Shown: positions 1 to 7,292 of the stretch, piece by piece
How the letters are laid out: every line of letters begins with the position of its first letter
How positions within the stretch are numbered: position 1 is the first letter of the stretch
DNA from: Actinomycetota bacterium
Lineage (GTDB): Bacteria; Actinomycetota; Actinomycetes; Streptosporangiales; Streptosporangiaceae
Direction: 5' to 3'
Length of the DNA stretch: 59,320 nt
NCBI GenBank assembly: GCA_027314515.1
Contig: DAHVAR010000147.1
Span: 1-59,320, forward strand
Notes under the pieces: generated by a model
Databases searched by the model: none
The model's input: the letters and a program-made list of their open reading frames with translations, nothing else
Told to the model about the DNA's origin: nothing
Program-made: the position numbers and the translations under genes

Positions 1-470
1 ACCAGCACGGCGATCAGCGCGACCGCGGCGGCCAGGGCCACCATGATGCCCCGCGCGGTGCGAGTCTCACGGCCCTGCCGGTGGATGCGCAGGTGATCGG
101 TCAGCAGGCCGCTGGCTGCGGCCTCGTGCTCCAGCTTGTACAGGTCGGTGGCATGCCACCAGGCCAGGACCCGGCCCGCGGTGCGGAACACGCCGACGAC
201 CGCCCAGGCGAGGGCGAGCACGATGTACCTCGGCGAGCGGACGCCGTGGTAGGCGGCCGAGTGCGCGTGGCGGATGCCCAGGTGCGTCAGGTGCCGTCGT
301 ACCCCGCGCCACAGGCCAGCCAGGCCGTCGCCTTCGCGCAGGTGCGCCGGGATGACCGGCTTGCGGTGCGCGGTGCCGTCGCTCAGGTCGACGTACGCGG
401 GTGCGCTCGACTCGGCGAGGCGTACCTCAGTGCCGGCATCAGCGGCCGGCAGCGCCTTCTGATCTGTCAT
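1..470 (-). CDS. FtsK/SpoIIIE-family (TraB-like) conjugative DNA translocase, N-terminal part only
   Basis: Only the first 156 codons lie in the window; the gene continues past position 1. The protein starts MTDQKALPAADAG. At about residues 38-44 it has 'KPVIPAH', followed by an 'AAYHGVRSPRYIVLALAW' membrane-proximal stretch (about 70-90) and a second hydrophobic segment near residues 143-156. This N-terminus is characteristic of the FtsK-like proteins of AICEs, which move double-stranded DNA between mycelial cells as a hexameric ATPase; the Walker motifs would lie outside the window. The ATG at 470 is preceded by GGAGA. It lies 79 bases downstream of the DUF2637 gene and is probably in the same operon. 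Family assignment rests on the N-terminus alone. Confidence 0.7.
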   Translation of the reverse strand, partial: MTDQKALPAADAGTEVRLAESSAPAYVDLSDGTAHRKPVIPAHLREGDGLAGLWRGVRRHLTHLGIRHAHSAAYHGVRSPRYIVLALAWAVVGVFRTAGRVLAWWHATDLYKLEHEAAASGLLTDHLRIHRQGRETRTARGIMVALAAAVALIAVL

Positions 471-549
471 GATGCTGTCTCCGATCTGAGAGGGTTGGAG
501 ACCGGCGCCGGGCGACTCTTGCGGGGTTGCACCCGGCGCCGGGGCATTT

Positions 550-1206
550 CTAGGTCGTGGCCGCGTTGGTGGCGTGTCCGTTCAGTCGTGACAGCATCCG
601 CTGGCCGGTGCGCGGCGACGCGCCTATCAGCCGTCCGAGTTCGGCGCCGGACAGGTCCGGCTGTCGCGCCAGCTCGGCCAGCGCCCGCGCCTCGCTGTCC
701 GCGTCACTGGCGCGCTGCCGTGTCGCGGTCTTGCGTCGTGTCGCCTGTCGTGTCGCTGTCGCCTGTCGTGTCGCGTCAGCGGCCGGTGCAGGTACGGTCC
801 GCCGGGTACGCCGCGACATGCCGATAGCGGTCTCCGCGGACAGGATGAACGCGACCGCTGGCCAGCCGGACAGCAGCGCGCCAGGCAGCCCGTGCGCCAG
901 CCCGTAGCCCACATTGCAGGCGACGGTGGCAGCGACTGACAGGACCAGGCCGGTGCGGGCCAGCCACGGCGACGACAGCCCCGCCCGCGCCGAGCGCAGC
1001 ATTGTCAGGCTCGACACCGCCACCGTGCCGTCGATCGACACCGGCAGCAGGAACGCGGCCAGGCGCGGCTGCCCGTACCGGACCGCGAGCGATTCGATGT
1101 GGACGAACGACACCGCGGCGGCGATCACCGCCACCAGCAGCACCGCCGCGACGGTCATCGTCCGGTAGGCGTCCCGGCGCGGGCTGGCGGGCGTCTTGCC
1201 GGTCAC
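550..1206 (-). CDS. DUF2637 membrane protein with C-terminal winged/helix-turn-helix segment
   Basis: A 218-residue protein with a short basic N-terminus and four hydrophobic helices between about residues 17 and 128, typical of DUF2637. A basic linker with repeated 'ATRQATRRKT'-like units follows at about 140-165, then a helix-turn-helix-like tail (about 172-212, 'QPDLSGAELGRLIGASPRTG'). DUF2637 proteins are frequent on actinomycete plasmids and AICEs next to the translocase gene and are thought to act at the membrane during intramycelial spread; the role is not proven. The GTG start overlaps the upstream stop (GTGA), implying translational coupling. The HTH tail could link membrane state to DNA or to a partner, which is inference. 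Confidence 0.8.
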   Translation of the reverse strand: MTGKTPASPRRDAYRTMTVAAVLLVAVIAAAVSFVHIESLAVRYGQPRLAAFLLPVSIDGTVAVSSLTMLRSARAGLSSPWLARTGLVLSVAATVACNVGYGLAHGLPGALLSGWPAVAFILSAETAIGMSRRTRRTVPAPAADATRQATATRQATRRKTATRQRASDADSEARALAELARQPDLSGAELGRLIGASPRTGQRMLSRLNGHATNAATT

Positions 1207-1403
1207 TGCTTACCGCCTGGTATCAGCCGCAGGTCCGCGGCGCGGCCAGCTCGTGCCACCGCGGGAGGCGTGGTGTCGGCGATCTCCCGCTGCAGCAGTT
1301 CCATCTGCCGGGCGAGGCGGGCAGCGGCCAGCGTGAGCGCTTCCACGGTGTCAGCGAGCGACTGCGCTTCCATCGCCAGCCACAGCGCATCCTGGCGGCT
1401 CAT
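1203..1403 (-). CDS. Small helical protein of the conjugative element
   Basis: A 66-residue protein starting MSRQDALWLAMEAQ. Most of it is predicted helix rich in Leu, Ala and Gln (residues 5-42), with heptad-like spacing suggesting a coiled coil, and a polar tail. A longer reading from 1514 exists, but the ATG at 1403 is preferred because it overlaps the stop of the upstream HTH gene (ATGA) and the stretch before it reads as Arg-rich out-of-frame sequence. Its own stop overlaps the GTG of the DUF2637 gene. No family is recognised; the context suggests an element maintenance or spread function. Confidence 0.6.
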   Translation of the reverse strand: MSRQDALWLAMEAQSLADTVEALTLAAARLARQMELLQREIADTTPPAVARAGRAADLRLIPGGKQ

Positions 1404-1783
1404 GACAGCCACCGCCAGGTGCGCCCGTTCACGATGTCGCCGATGGTGGCGGGTGAGACGCCGTACTCGGCGGCCAGTTCCCGCTGGGTCACGCCGGCGT
1501 ACCCGCCTGCCCACATGTCACGGATGTCGCGGACCTGAGCGTCGGTCAGCTTCCGCCGCGGCGGCGGCAGCGCTTCGCCGTCGTAGCCGACCGTCCCGGA
1601 GACGAGCTGGTCCACTAGCGCGGCTTCCCACGAACCGGGCCGGCCGATGGTCAGCTCGTCCGCCGAGCCGAGCTGCCCGGCGACGCGGGCGAGCACCTGA
1701 GCCAGCCAGCCGGCGAAGTCGTGTTCGGTGCGAGCGGCGCGGAGCAGTGCCTCGACCGCCCGGTCAGTGTTGGCGGCGCTCAT
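1400..1783 (-). CDS. Helix-turn-helix protein of the conjugative element
   Basis: A 127-residue protein. The first 70 residues are helical and acidic. Residues about 80-125 form a homeodomain-like HTH: 'KLTDAQVRDIRDMW' is followed by 'TQRELAAEYGVSPATIGDIV' and then 'NGRTW'. That arrangement occurs in HTH segments of phage and AICE regulators and of HNH-associated DNA-binding modules. It starts with ATG at 1783 overlapping the previous stop (ATGA) and ends overlapping the next ATG. A role in controlling the element's own genes is plausible, but no target site is identified. Confidence 0.7.
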   Translation of the reverse strand: MSAANTDRAVEALLRAARTEHDFAGWLAQVLARVAGQLGSADELTIGRPGSWEAALVDQLVSGTVGYDGEALPPPRRKLTDAQVRDIRDMWAGGYAGVTQRELAAEYGVSPATIGDIVNGRTWRWLS

Positions 1784-1968
1784 GCCGCACCGCCGCGGAT
1801 CACTCGCAGTTGCGGCCGCTCATCTTCGGCCATGCGGCACGGGATCCCCGCCGCCGCTGCCGCCTGGCGCATCACGTCGACCATCTCGGCGATCCGTTCT
1901 TCCTGCGCGCCGACCCGGTACCGCAGGACTGCGACCTCGGCTGCCAGGCGCCGCCGCCGCCGCATCAC
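1780..1968 (-). CDS. Short coiled-coil protein of the conjugative element
   Basis: A 62-residue protein starting with GTG at 1968 (GTGA overlap with the upstream stop). An Arg-rich N-terminus (RRRRR) leads into a helix of about 30 residues ('AAEVAVLRYRVGAQEERIAE'), followed by a short polar tail. No family is recognised. The reading frame is supported mainly by its place in a chain of genes each sharing four bases with its neighbour, from 2249 down to 550. Confidence 0.55.
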   Translation of the reverse strand: MMRRRRRLAAEVAVLRYRVGAQEERIAEMVDVMRQAAAAAGIPCRMAEDERPQLRVIRGGAA

Positions 1969-2249
1969 GCGGTCACCGCCCGGATCAACTCGATCATGTT
2001 CGCGAGGTGGACCTCGGCGAGGCCGAGCAGATAGGCCGGCCGGAAGCCGTCAGGCGCCTGCATCTCGTTGTCGAGGCTGAGCAAGAACAGTTCAGCCTGA
2101 TCGAGTCTGAGCGCGGCGCTGCGGGTCAGTGCGGGCCGGTCAGGCGCGGGCAGCGGTGCGGGCTGAGGCCGGCCGTCTGCGGCGTGCCTGCCGCCGACAG
2201 CGGCCAGGTGCCGGGTGCGCCGGCGCGGATCGGGGATAGTAGTTGCCAT
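1965..2249 (-). CDS. Hypothetical protein, first gene of the coupled AICE operon
   Basis: A 94-residue protein beginning MATTIPDPRRRTRHLAA. The N-terminal 45 residues are basic and Pro-rich, while residues 45-94 ('ALRLDQAELFLLSLDNEMQA...') look like a compact helical domain. It has the best ribosome-binding site of the operon (AGGAGGTACC before the ATG at 2249), suggesting that translation of the whole overlapping cassette is set here. No family is recognised. Confidence 0.6.
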   Translation of the reverse strand: MATTIPDPRRRTRHLAAVGGRHAADGRPQPAPLPAPDRPALTRSAALRLDQAELFLLSLDNEMQAPDGFRPAYLLGLAEVHLANMIELIRAVTA

Positions 2250-2281
2250 GGTCGGTACCTCCTAGACAGGTGCTGGACCTA

Positions 2282-2316
2282 GCCCCGGTTCGCGTGTGAC
2301 GGCACGCGTCCGGGGC
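2282..2316. terminator. GC-rich hairpin in the leader of the AICE operon
   Basis: GCCCCGG (2282-2288) and CCGGGGC (2310-2316) pair around a loop that itself pairs (CGCGTG with CACGCG-type bases). Read rightward it is followed by GCTTTCGTT, resembling a terminator that protects the tRNA side. Read leftward it sits in the untranslated leader of the small-gene operon and could attenuate it. Confidence 0.45.
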
Positions 2317-2376
2317 GCTTTCGTTCACGGGGCATGACGGATGCCCTGTTGCGGGCATGTCTGAACTCGCGGACTC

Positions 2377-2457
2377 CGTACGGACTCCGCTGGCTGCAGC
2401 AAGCAGCGATTCGAAGCGAATCGAGAGAAGTTCGCGCTGGTCAGTGCCAGTGCGATG
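2377..2457. other. Repeat-rich putative attachment-site flank
   Basis: Between the AICE operon and the tRNA 3' end are a direct repeat of GGACTCCG at about 2379-2386 and 2388-2396 (spaced by TAC-type bases), an exact inverted repeat CGATTCG (2407-2413) / CGAATCG (2417-2423), and tandem CAGTGC copies just before the tRNA CCA end. Short direct and inverted repeats next to a tRNA 3' end are what tyrosine-integrase arm sites look like. Assignment as att flank is inference. Confidence 0.4.
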
Positions 2458-2533
2458 TGGAGCCGGTGAGCGGGATCGAACCGCTGACCTGCCGTTTACA
2501 AGACGGCCGCTCTGCCAACTGAGCTACACCGGC
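2458..2533 (-). tRNA. tRNA-Thr (anticodon TGT)
   Basis: A complete cloverleaf is visible on the minus strand. Acceptor arm GCCGGTG/CACCGGC, D-arm with AGCTCAGTTGGCAGAGC, anticodon stem GCCGT/ACGGC around loop CTTGTAA (anticodon TGT, threonine), T-arm with GGTTCGATCCC, discriminator T and an encoded CCA end. An integrated element lies immediately 3' of it. A protein reading through it in the opposite direction is an artefact. Confidence 0.95.
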
Positions 2534-2544
2534 GGGACTTGCTG

Positions 2545-2550
2545 ATGGTA
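2545..2550 (-). promoter_or_regulatory. Candidate -10 box of tRNA-Thr
   Basis: On the minus strand TACCAT lies 12 bases upstream of the mature tRNA 5' end, matching TANNNT. No convincing -35 hexamer is seen, so it is tentative. Confidence 0.4.
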
Positions 2551-2616
2551 GCCGAAATTACGAGCCGGCCACCCGCGCACGCCGACGAGCACGCCGGCGG
2601 CAACGGAGCAGGACCG

Positions 2617-4059
2617 TCATGTCGGCAACGTGAGAGTGCTGGGGTTCTGGCCATCAAGTGATCGCGCGGCCCTGGCAAGATCGGGCAGCGAGCGGACGAT
2701 CTGCAATGCCTCAACGCTGTCCCGGTTCTCGATCTTGGCACTGACTCGCCGGCCGGCCACGTCTACGTGCACGGTCGCAAGGCCGAGCCTGCGCTGGAGC
2801 GGACCCTGCACCCAGCGGACGCTCTGCACCTTCGCGAGCGGAACCCAGGTGGTCTTCCGGCAGACCCGGCCGCGGGCAGCCACGACATACCGGTCGTCTG
2901 TGCTCCAGCTCAGGAAGTGGTAACTAAGGGGGGCCTTCCACCAGGCCCGCAGCGGCGCCGGCATGGCCGGCAGCGGCGGACTCGCCATTAGTTCCCCGAG
3001 CAGCAGATCAGCCTCGGCGCGCGTCCCGACCGGGATGACGGCACGCAACTGCTGGCCCTCGGACCGGTTCTCCCCGCGCTGCCGGGCGCCAGCGACGTCG
3101 ATCTCCAGCCGGCACCAGCCGAACGCCCGCCAGACCAGCGGCTCAGCCAGCCGGACCGCCTGGATCCGGCCTGGCCGGATGGTTTCGGCTGTGGTCTCGA
3201 TGAGTCCAGATCGCAGCCGGATTCCGTCCCTGGCGGCGACGACCGTCGTGCCGTACTCGCCGTTGAACTGGCGCCACAGCTTTGCCGCGACGCCAGCGAC
3301 AACGGGCAGGAACGGCGCAATTGCCCCAACTGGCCCGATGAACTGCGCGGATAGCCAGGCTCCGGCCACGACGACAAGCGCGGTGGCTCCTGCGCTGGTC
3401 AGCAGGATGGCGACCGGGAGCCGGGGAGTGCGCACCCGGAACAGCATGCGCGCCGGCTGACCCGCGAGGTCGGGCAAGCTTTGCCGGCTGATTGTCATTG
3501 CCGCCGCGGGCGCGGAAGGACCGCTTGCCGGGCCGATGTTGAGCGTAAGCAACTGGCGGCGTAGCTGCTCGGCGTCGGCGAGCCGAAGGCAGGCCAGGCG
3601 GCCGCCCCGGGCCGAGTCTCCGCCCGCTACCCGGAGCTGCAGCTCGGCTAGCCCGAGCAGCCTGGCCAGCCCGCTCTGCACCACGTCGACGGCCTGGACC
3701 TGTGCCAACGGGAAGCGCCGGGAGTCCCGCCGGAGTAGGCCCGTGTCGACGTGCAGCACGCCGTCGGCAATCTGCCATCGAGTCACGAGCCAGCTGACGA
3801 ACCCGCCGGCTAGCGCAATCGCGACCACCACCAGGTCGCCAACCAGGTCGCCCACCTGCCGCTGGTTGAGCACCGCGACGCCGACCAGGACCGCGAGCAG
3901 GCTCATTACCCGGCGGCCCGCCCGGACGAGCGGCGAGAGCGGATGCAACCGGTGCCAGCCGGCGTTATGCCGCGGCCGAGGTGGCTCCGCCGGGACCACG
4001 GGAGCCGTCCGGCCCGGCAGCGGGCCTTCTGGCCCCCCGATCGCGACTGGCTCGGTCAC
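2617..4059 (-). CDS. Multi-PH-domain membrane protein (YdbT/DUF304 family)
   Basis: A 480-residue protein with a Pro-rich cytoplasmic N-terminus, a pair of hydrophobic helices at about residues 52-92, a second pair at about 215-255, and three bacterial PH-like (bPH_2) modules at about 92-175, 275-350 and 385-470. Each module carries the family pattern of a basic/aromatic strand, then 'RFPLAQVQAVDVVQS', 'IRPGRIQAVRLAEP' or 'VPLAKVQSVRWVQG', then 'LGLAxLxxxVAG'. The YdbS/YdbT family is membrane-bound; in Bacillus the pair affects resistance to antibiotics made by competitors, but the biochemical role is unknown. The start overlaps the stop of the next PH gene by four bases, so the two proteins are probably made together. 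Confidence 0.85.
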   Translation of the reverse strand: MTEPVAIGGPEGPLPGRTAPVVPAEPPRPRHNAGWHRLHPLSPLVRAGRRVMSLLAVLVGVAVLNQRQVGDLVGDLVVVAIALAGGFVSWLVTRWQIADGVLHVDTGLLRRDSRRFPLAQVQAVDVVQSGLARLLGLAELQLRVAGGDSARGGRLACLRLADAEQLRRQLLTLNIGPASGPSAPAAAMTISRQSLPDLAGQPARMLFRVRTPRLPVAILLTSAGATALVVVAGAWLSAQFIGPVGAIAPFLPVVAGVAAKLWRQFNGEYGTTVVAARDGIRLRSGLIETTAETIRPGRIQAVRLAEPLVWRAFGWCRLEIDVAGARQRGENRSEGQQLRAVIPVGTRAEADLLLGELMASPPLPAMPAPLRAWWKAPLSYHFLSWSTDDRYVVAARGRVCRKTTWVPLAKVQSVRWVQGPLQRRLGLATVHVDVAGRRVSAKIENRDSVEALQIVRSLPDLARAARSLDGQNPSTLTLPT

Positions 4060-4604
4060 AGCCCGGCTGCCTGCGCTTCGCCTAGCGCCGCAAGCTGATC
4101 GCGTAGCGCGGCGGCGGCGGCGGCGTCCAGGCCGGGGATGCGTGCATCACTGGCCGCCGCCGCGGTGTGCATGCGCAGCGTTGCCAGGCCGAGGGACCGT
4201 TCGAGCGGACCAGCGGTGACGTCGATGAACTGCATGCGGCCGTAGGGAATGACCGACAGCCGCCGGATCAGCACTCCGCGGCGGACCATCAAGTCGTCGT
4301 TGCGCTCCGCATACCCCCATGACGCGACCCGGCGGGCCAGGATCCGCTCCGCGACCAGGCCGGCCAGCACGAGAGCGACCCCAATCACGATGCCCGCCGT
4401 AGCCGAGGCGAACTGTCCGGCCAGCCCGCCGATGATGGCGGCCGGAACGGTCACGGCAGCAACCTCGATGCGCCGCGCCCTGAGCAGCAGCGGAGATGGG
4501 CGAAGCCAGCGGACCTCCGGCTCGCCGGGTCCCGGCCCGGCGAGCGGGCTGCCGACAGCACCACCCGGATCGGTCATCGAATCATCCAGTTCATCCGCGG
4601 ACAC
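4056..4604 (-). CDS. PH-domain membrane protein (YdbS/DUF304 family)
   Basis: A 182-residue partner of the larger downstream PH protein. Two hydrophobic helices (about residues 50-90) are followed by one bPH_2 module (about 95-165) with 'LIRRLSVIPYGRMQFIDV', 'GPLERSLGLATLRMHTA' and a C-terminal helix. A second in-frame Met at residue 10 could also be the start. The stop overlaps the next start (ATGA). This small-plus-large DUF304 arrangement matches Bacillus ydbS-ydbT. The upstream region is shared with the divergent carbonic-anhydrase-like gene, only about 60 bases away. Confidence 0.85.
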   Translation of the reverse strand: MSADELDDSMTDPGGAVGSPLAGPGPGEPEVRWLRPSPLLLRARRIEVAAVTVPAAIIGGLAGQFASATAGIVIGVALVLAGLVAERILARRVASWGYAERNDDLMVRRGVLIRRLSVIPYGRMQFIDVTAGPLERSLGLATLRMHTAAAASDARIPGLDAAAAAALRDQLAALGEAQAAGL

Positions 4605-4663
4605 CCGCTACCCACAGGTTACTGGTCAATCCGGGTATCAACGGCAGATGCGATCATTACCAG

Positions 4664-5197
4664 ATGCCACTTTTCGCGTTCGAGGGCCGGGAACCTGCCG
4701 TCAGCCGCACTGCCTGGATAGCGCCAACGGCTACGCTCGTCGGCGATGTCCGAGTCGAGGACGAAGCATCCGTCTGGTACGGCGCTGTGCTGCGCGCGGA
4801 CTTCGGCCCGATCATCGTGCGGCGCGGCGCGAACATCCAGGATGGCTCGGTACTGCACGGCGGCGAGGACCCGGTAACCGAGATTGGCGAGGGGGTAACC
4901 GTCGGCCATCTGTGTGTCGTTCACGGCGCGGTCATCGGAGCCGAGGCGCTGATCGGCAATGGCGCGACCATCCTGGACGGCGCTGTCATCGGCCGCCGCG
5001 CGCTGGTCGCCGCCGGATCTGTCGTCCCGCCCGGCATGAGCGTGCCGGACGGGATGCTCGCAGTCGGCACTCCGGCAAGAGTCGCGCGGGCGGTCAGCGG
5101 CAGCGCCAGGGAGTGGGTAGACACGAACCCGGAAACCTATCGCGCACTGGCCCGCCGTCACTCGGCAGGCATCCGGCCAGTGCACGATCGCGCATGA
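4664..5197 (+). CDS. Gamma-class carbonic anhydrase family protein
   Basis: A 177-residue left-handed beta-helix protein. The three zinc-ligand histidines expected in the family are visible as H65 (GSVLH), H82 (VTVGH) and H87 (CVVHG), within hexapeptide repeats of the type 'GNGATILDGAVIG' and the closing 'GTPARVARAV'. It belongs to the short YrdA/PaaY-like group, which binds metal and is trimeric; carbonic anhydrase activity varies between members, so reversible CO2 hydration is likely but not certain. The ATG at 4664 is chosen because homology begins directly there; upstream in-frame sequence is not protein-like. Confidence 0.85.
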   Translation: MPLFAFEGREPAVSRTAWIAPTATLVGDVRVEDEASVWYGAVLRADFGPIIVRRGANIQDGSVLHGGEDPVTEIGEGVTVGHLCVVHGAVIGAEALIGNGATILDGAVIGRRALVAAGSVVPPGMSVPDGMLAVGTPARVARAVSGSAREWVDTNPETYRALARRHSAGIRPVHDRA

Positions 5198-5226
5198 CCC
5201 CCGCTGGACTGGGGGACGACCCCCCA
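5198..5226 (+). terminator. GC hairpin after the carbonic-anhydrase-like gene
   Basis: CCCCC (5198-5202) pairs with GGGGG (5211-5215), directly after the stop codon, and a further CCCCCC run follows at 5220-5225. It lies between convergent genes and could end transcription, although no T-run follows. Confidence 0.35.
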
Positions 5227-5274
5227 ACCCACACGCCGACGACCGGTCACCGTGCGGCAGCGAATCCGGGGGCG

Positions 5275-6291
5275 CTAGCGCCAGCTCCTGGCTACCTCGC
5301 GGAGCTGATCATGAATATCGTCCATGACTGGCCGGGCGCCACCCGGCAGCCAGGCCTTGCGCAGCTTCGCGACCGAGGTGTAGTTCGTGTCGACCACGTT
5401 TGCCAGCGGCGCTTCGACCGCCTGGCTGACGAACTGGTAGGCATCCAGCATTGACAGCCCGGTGTGCCCGGCCACCCAGCCAACCAGGTCGGCCTGCGCG
5501 ACCCTGAAGGCATCCTCGAGCGGCCGGGCGGATCCGGCAGACATGATGTGGGTGTCTGACTCCAGCCGCGGCCATGGCGTCGCCAGGCCCTTCAGCAACT
5601 CGACCACGACGACCGAGTTCATCGCGCACTCGACGGCCACGCCGCAGGTCTCGCCTTCCCCTTGGCGCGCATGCCCGTCCCCGATCGACAGCAGCGCGCC
5701 GGGGACGTTGACACCCAGGTAGCACGTGACGCCCGCGCGCATCTCCGGGGTGTCCAGGTTGCCGCCAAACGCATCCGGCACCAGTGCAGAGCGGACCTCC
5801 ATGTTCGCCGGCGCGACACCCACCGTGCCATGCATCGGCTCCATCGGCAGGTCGGCGGTCAGCTCACTGTCCCTGGCGGTGAACCTGCATAGCCGCGCCG
5901 ACCGGTCAAGCTCCCAGATCCACACCAGCTCAGGCAGCGGGTCCTGCAAGGTGGCAGTCAGATGCGTCGACGTCAGCGCGCCGAATAGCGGGACTGTGGT
6001 CGACGCCGCCCAGTCACGGGCAGGTTCGACCGAGACGAAATGGACCGCGACCGTGTCGCCGGGCTCCGCGCCTTCGACATAGAACGGCCCGGTCTGGGGA
6101 TTCAGGTACGGGCCCTCGCATACCCGCGACACTAGGTCGTCCGGGCCGCGCACCCGGCCCGCGAAGCAATCCTCGGTCCACAATTCGAGGATCGTGCCCG
6201 GCCGGATCCGGGCGACCGGTGGTACCCCGCCGAAGGTCCAGGCGAACTCACCGGCAGACGGCCGGTATGACAGAACCTGCGGATCTCCCAT
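5275..6291 (-). CDS. Acetamidase/formamidase family hydrolase
   Basis: A 338-residue protein of the FmdA/AmdA family, which hydrolyses short amides to acid and ammonia in the cytoplasm. Family features include 'RIRPGTILELWTEDCFAG', 'GPFYVEGAEPGDTVAVHF', 'EPMHGTVGVAP', 'GGNLDTPEMRAGVTCYLGVNVPGALLS' (described here by its ends), 'GDGHARQGEGE' and the closing 'YTSVAKLRKAWLP'. The ATG at 6291 (MGDPQVLSY) is preferred because the family begins here; an in-frame Met at 6342 adds 17 unconserved residues. The gene stands alone. The natural substrate is not evident. Confidence 0.85.
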   Translation of the reverse strand: MGDPQVLSYRPSAGEFAWTFGGVPPVARIRPGTILELWTEDCFAGRVRGPDDLVSRVCEGPYLNPQTGPFYVEGAEPGDTVAVHFVSVEPARDWAASTTVPLFGALTSTHLTATLQDPLPELVWIWELDRSARLCRFTARDSELTADLPMEPMHGTVGVAPANMEVRSALVPDAFGGNLDTPEMRAGVTCYLGVNVPGALLSIGDGHARQGEGETCGVAVECAMNSVVVVELLKGLATPWPRLESDTHIMSAGSARPLEDAFRVAQADLVGWVAGHTGLSMLDAYQFVSQAVEAPLANVVDTNYTSVAKLRKAWLPGGARPVMDDIHDQLREVARSWR

Positions 6292-6398
6292 GACCGGCAA
6301 CTTTATCCGTACTCCGGCTGCTCTGCCGGCATCGCGCCCCATCGCCCGAGACCGGGGCAGGGCCGACGGGCGGGCGCGTCTTGCCAGTACCGGCCTGG

Positions 6399-7109
6399 TC
6401 AGTTCCCGAACGGGATGTTGCTGCCGCTCAGTCGCCCGACGACTCCGGCGGCGGTGACCTGGACATTGTTGATGGCGAGCCCGAGCGGCAGCTTGGGTAT
6501 CTGCAGGGTGATGTCCTGGATCGACCCGAGCAGCGACGACGGCAGGCCACTGCTGTCCACCAGATGGACGTTCAGCCGGTTGCCGCTCAGCGGCGTCACC
6601 TGCCAGGTGGCTGATCCGGACATGACCAGCAGGTTCAGGGTTGCCCTGACCTCGTTCTGGCCGGCCGCCGTGAGGTCCAGCCCCGCTCCGTTCAACAGCA
6701 CTCCGAGCGGGCCGATTTCCTGCGTTAGCGTGTTGCCGAGCGAGGAGAAGCTGATCAGCGCTGTGCCGGAAAGCGAACCAATCGTGCCGCTGGAGAACGC
6801 ATAGGAGTTCAGCCTGACATCGCGCGCCGTGGCCTCGATGCTGGTGATCGTGACCGGCCCGTCGGTCTGGTCGACAGCGGTGAAGTTGACCTGCTGGAAG
6901 TTCCTGCCCGCGGCCTGGGTCAGGAACGGGAAGCCATCGATCGTCACACTCGGCTTGTGCTGCAGCCCCTTAGCCTCGATCTTGGCCGCGATCACGTTCT
7001 CGGCCGCTACCCTGGCGGCGAAGTCGAGCCCGACCAGGATCACGATGGTGATCACGATCCCGACGATGTACCGCCGTGCGCGGCGGCGGCCGGATCTAGG
7101 CCCGGCCAT
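6399..7109 (-). CDS. LmeA-like phospholipid-binding protein (DUF2993)
   Basis: A 236-residue protein with an N-terminal Arg cluster and one hydrophobic anchor/signal helix (residues 15-32, 'YIVGIVITIVILVGLDFAA'), then a DUF2993 domain. Family marks are 'KIEAKGLQHKPSVTIDGFPFLTQAAGRNF' (starting near residue 44) and the repeated amphipathic strand pattern. Mycobacterial LmeA is a periplasmic phospholipid-binding protein that supports mannan elongation of lipomannan; the same localisation fits here, but the specific role in this organism is inferred. It begins with ATG at 7109 and is a single-gene unit. Confidence 0.8.
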   Translation of the reverse strand: MAGPRSGRRRARRYIVGIVITIVILVGLDFAARVAAENVIAAKIEAKGLQHKPSVTIDGFPFLTQAAGRNFQQVNFTAVDQTDGPVTITSIEATARDVRLNSYAFSSGTIGSLSGTALISFSSLGNTLTQEIGPLGVLLNGAGLDLTAAGQNEVRATLNLLVMSGSATWQVTPLSGNRLNVHLVDSSGLPSSLLGSIQDITLQIPKLPLGLAINNVQVTAAGVVGRLSGSNIPFGN

Positions 7110-7228
7110 GCTGCGCGTAGCCGAGCGTGGCCGGGGTTATCGCCGCACTCCCCACCAGCCCGATGCTACGGCAATACCAGTGGTGATAGGGCCGCACGCC
7201 GGCCACCCAGCCAGCGACCAGATGGCCC

Positions 7229-7292
7229 CAGGTCTAGCTGGCTGCAGGTCTAGCTGGCTGCAGGTCGAGCCGGCTACAGGTCGAGCCGGCTA
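7229..7292. repeat. Four tandem 16-bp units overlapping a stop codon
   Basis: Units at 7229-7244, 7245-7260, 7261-7276 and 7277-7292. The first two are identical (CAGGTCTAGCTGGCTG) and the last two are identical to each other (CAGGTCGAGCCGGCTA). The final unit contains the TAG stop of the ABC ATPase gene on the minus strand, so the array forms the start of its 3' untranslated region. Confidence 0.9.

Larger units (their letters stand above)
1..2475. mobile_element. tRNA-proximal end of an actinomycete integrative and conjugative element (AICE)
   Basis: Everything left of the tRNA-Thr gene is leftward-transcribed AICE-type cargo: four short genes joined by 4-base overlaps, a DUF2637 membrane protein and the start of an FtsK/TraB-like translocase. 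AICEs of the pSAM2 type typically integrate at the 3' end of a tRNA gene and keep that tRNA intact, and the element here abuts the 3' end of a complete tRNA-Thr. Rep, excisionase and integrase genes would be expected beyond the left edge of the window. The right boundary is drawn inside the tRNA 3' end because the att core normally overlaps it; the exact core cannot be set without the other end. Confidence 0.75.

Noticed and set aside
2334-2522. Plus-strand ORFs reading into the tRNA gene
   Set aside because: They read the tRNA-Thr gene in reverse complement; the 'SGIEPLTC' string is a well-known artefact of tRNA antisense translation.
7229-7292. Possible CRISPR-like array
   Set aside because: The 16-bp units are directly abutting with no spacers, so this is a minisatellite.
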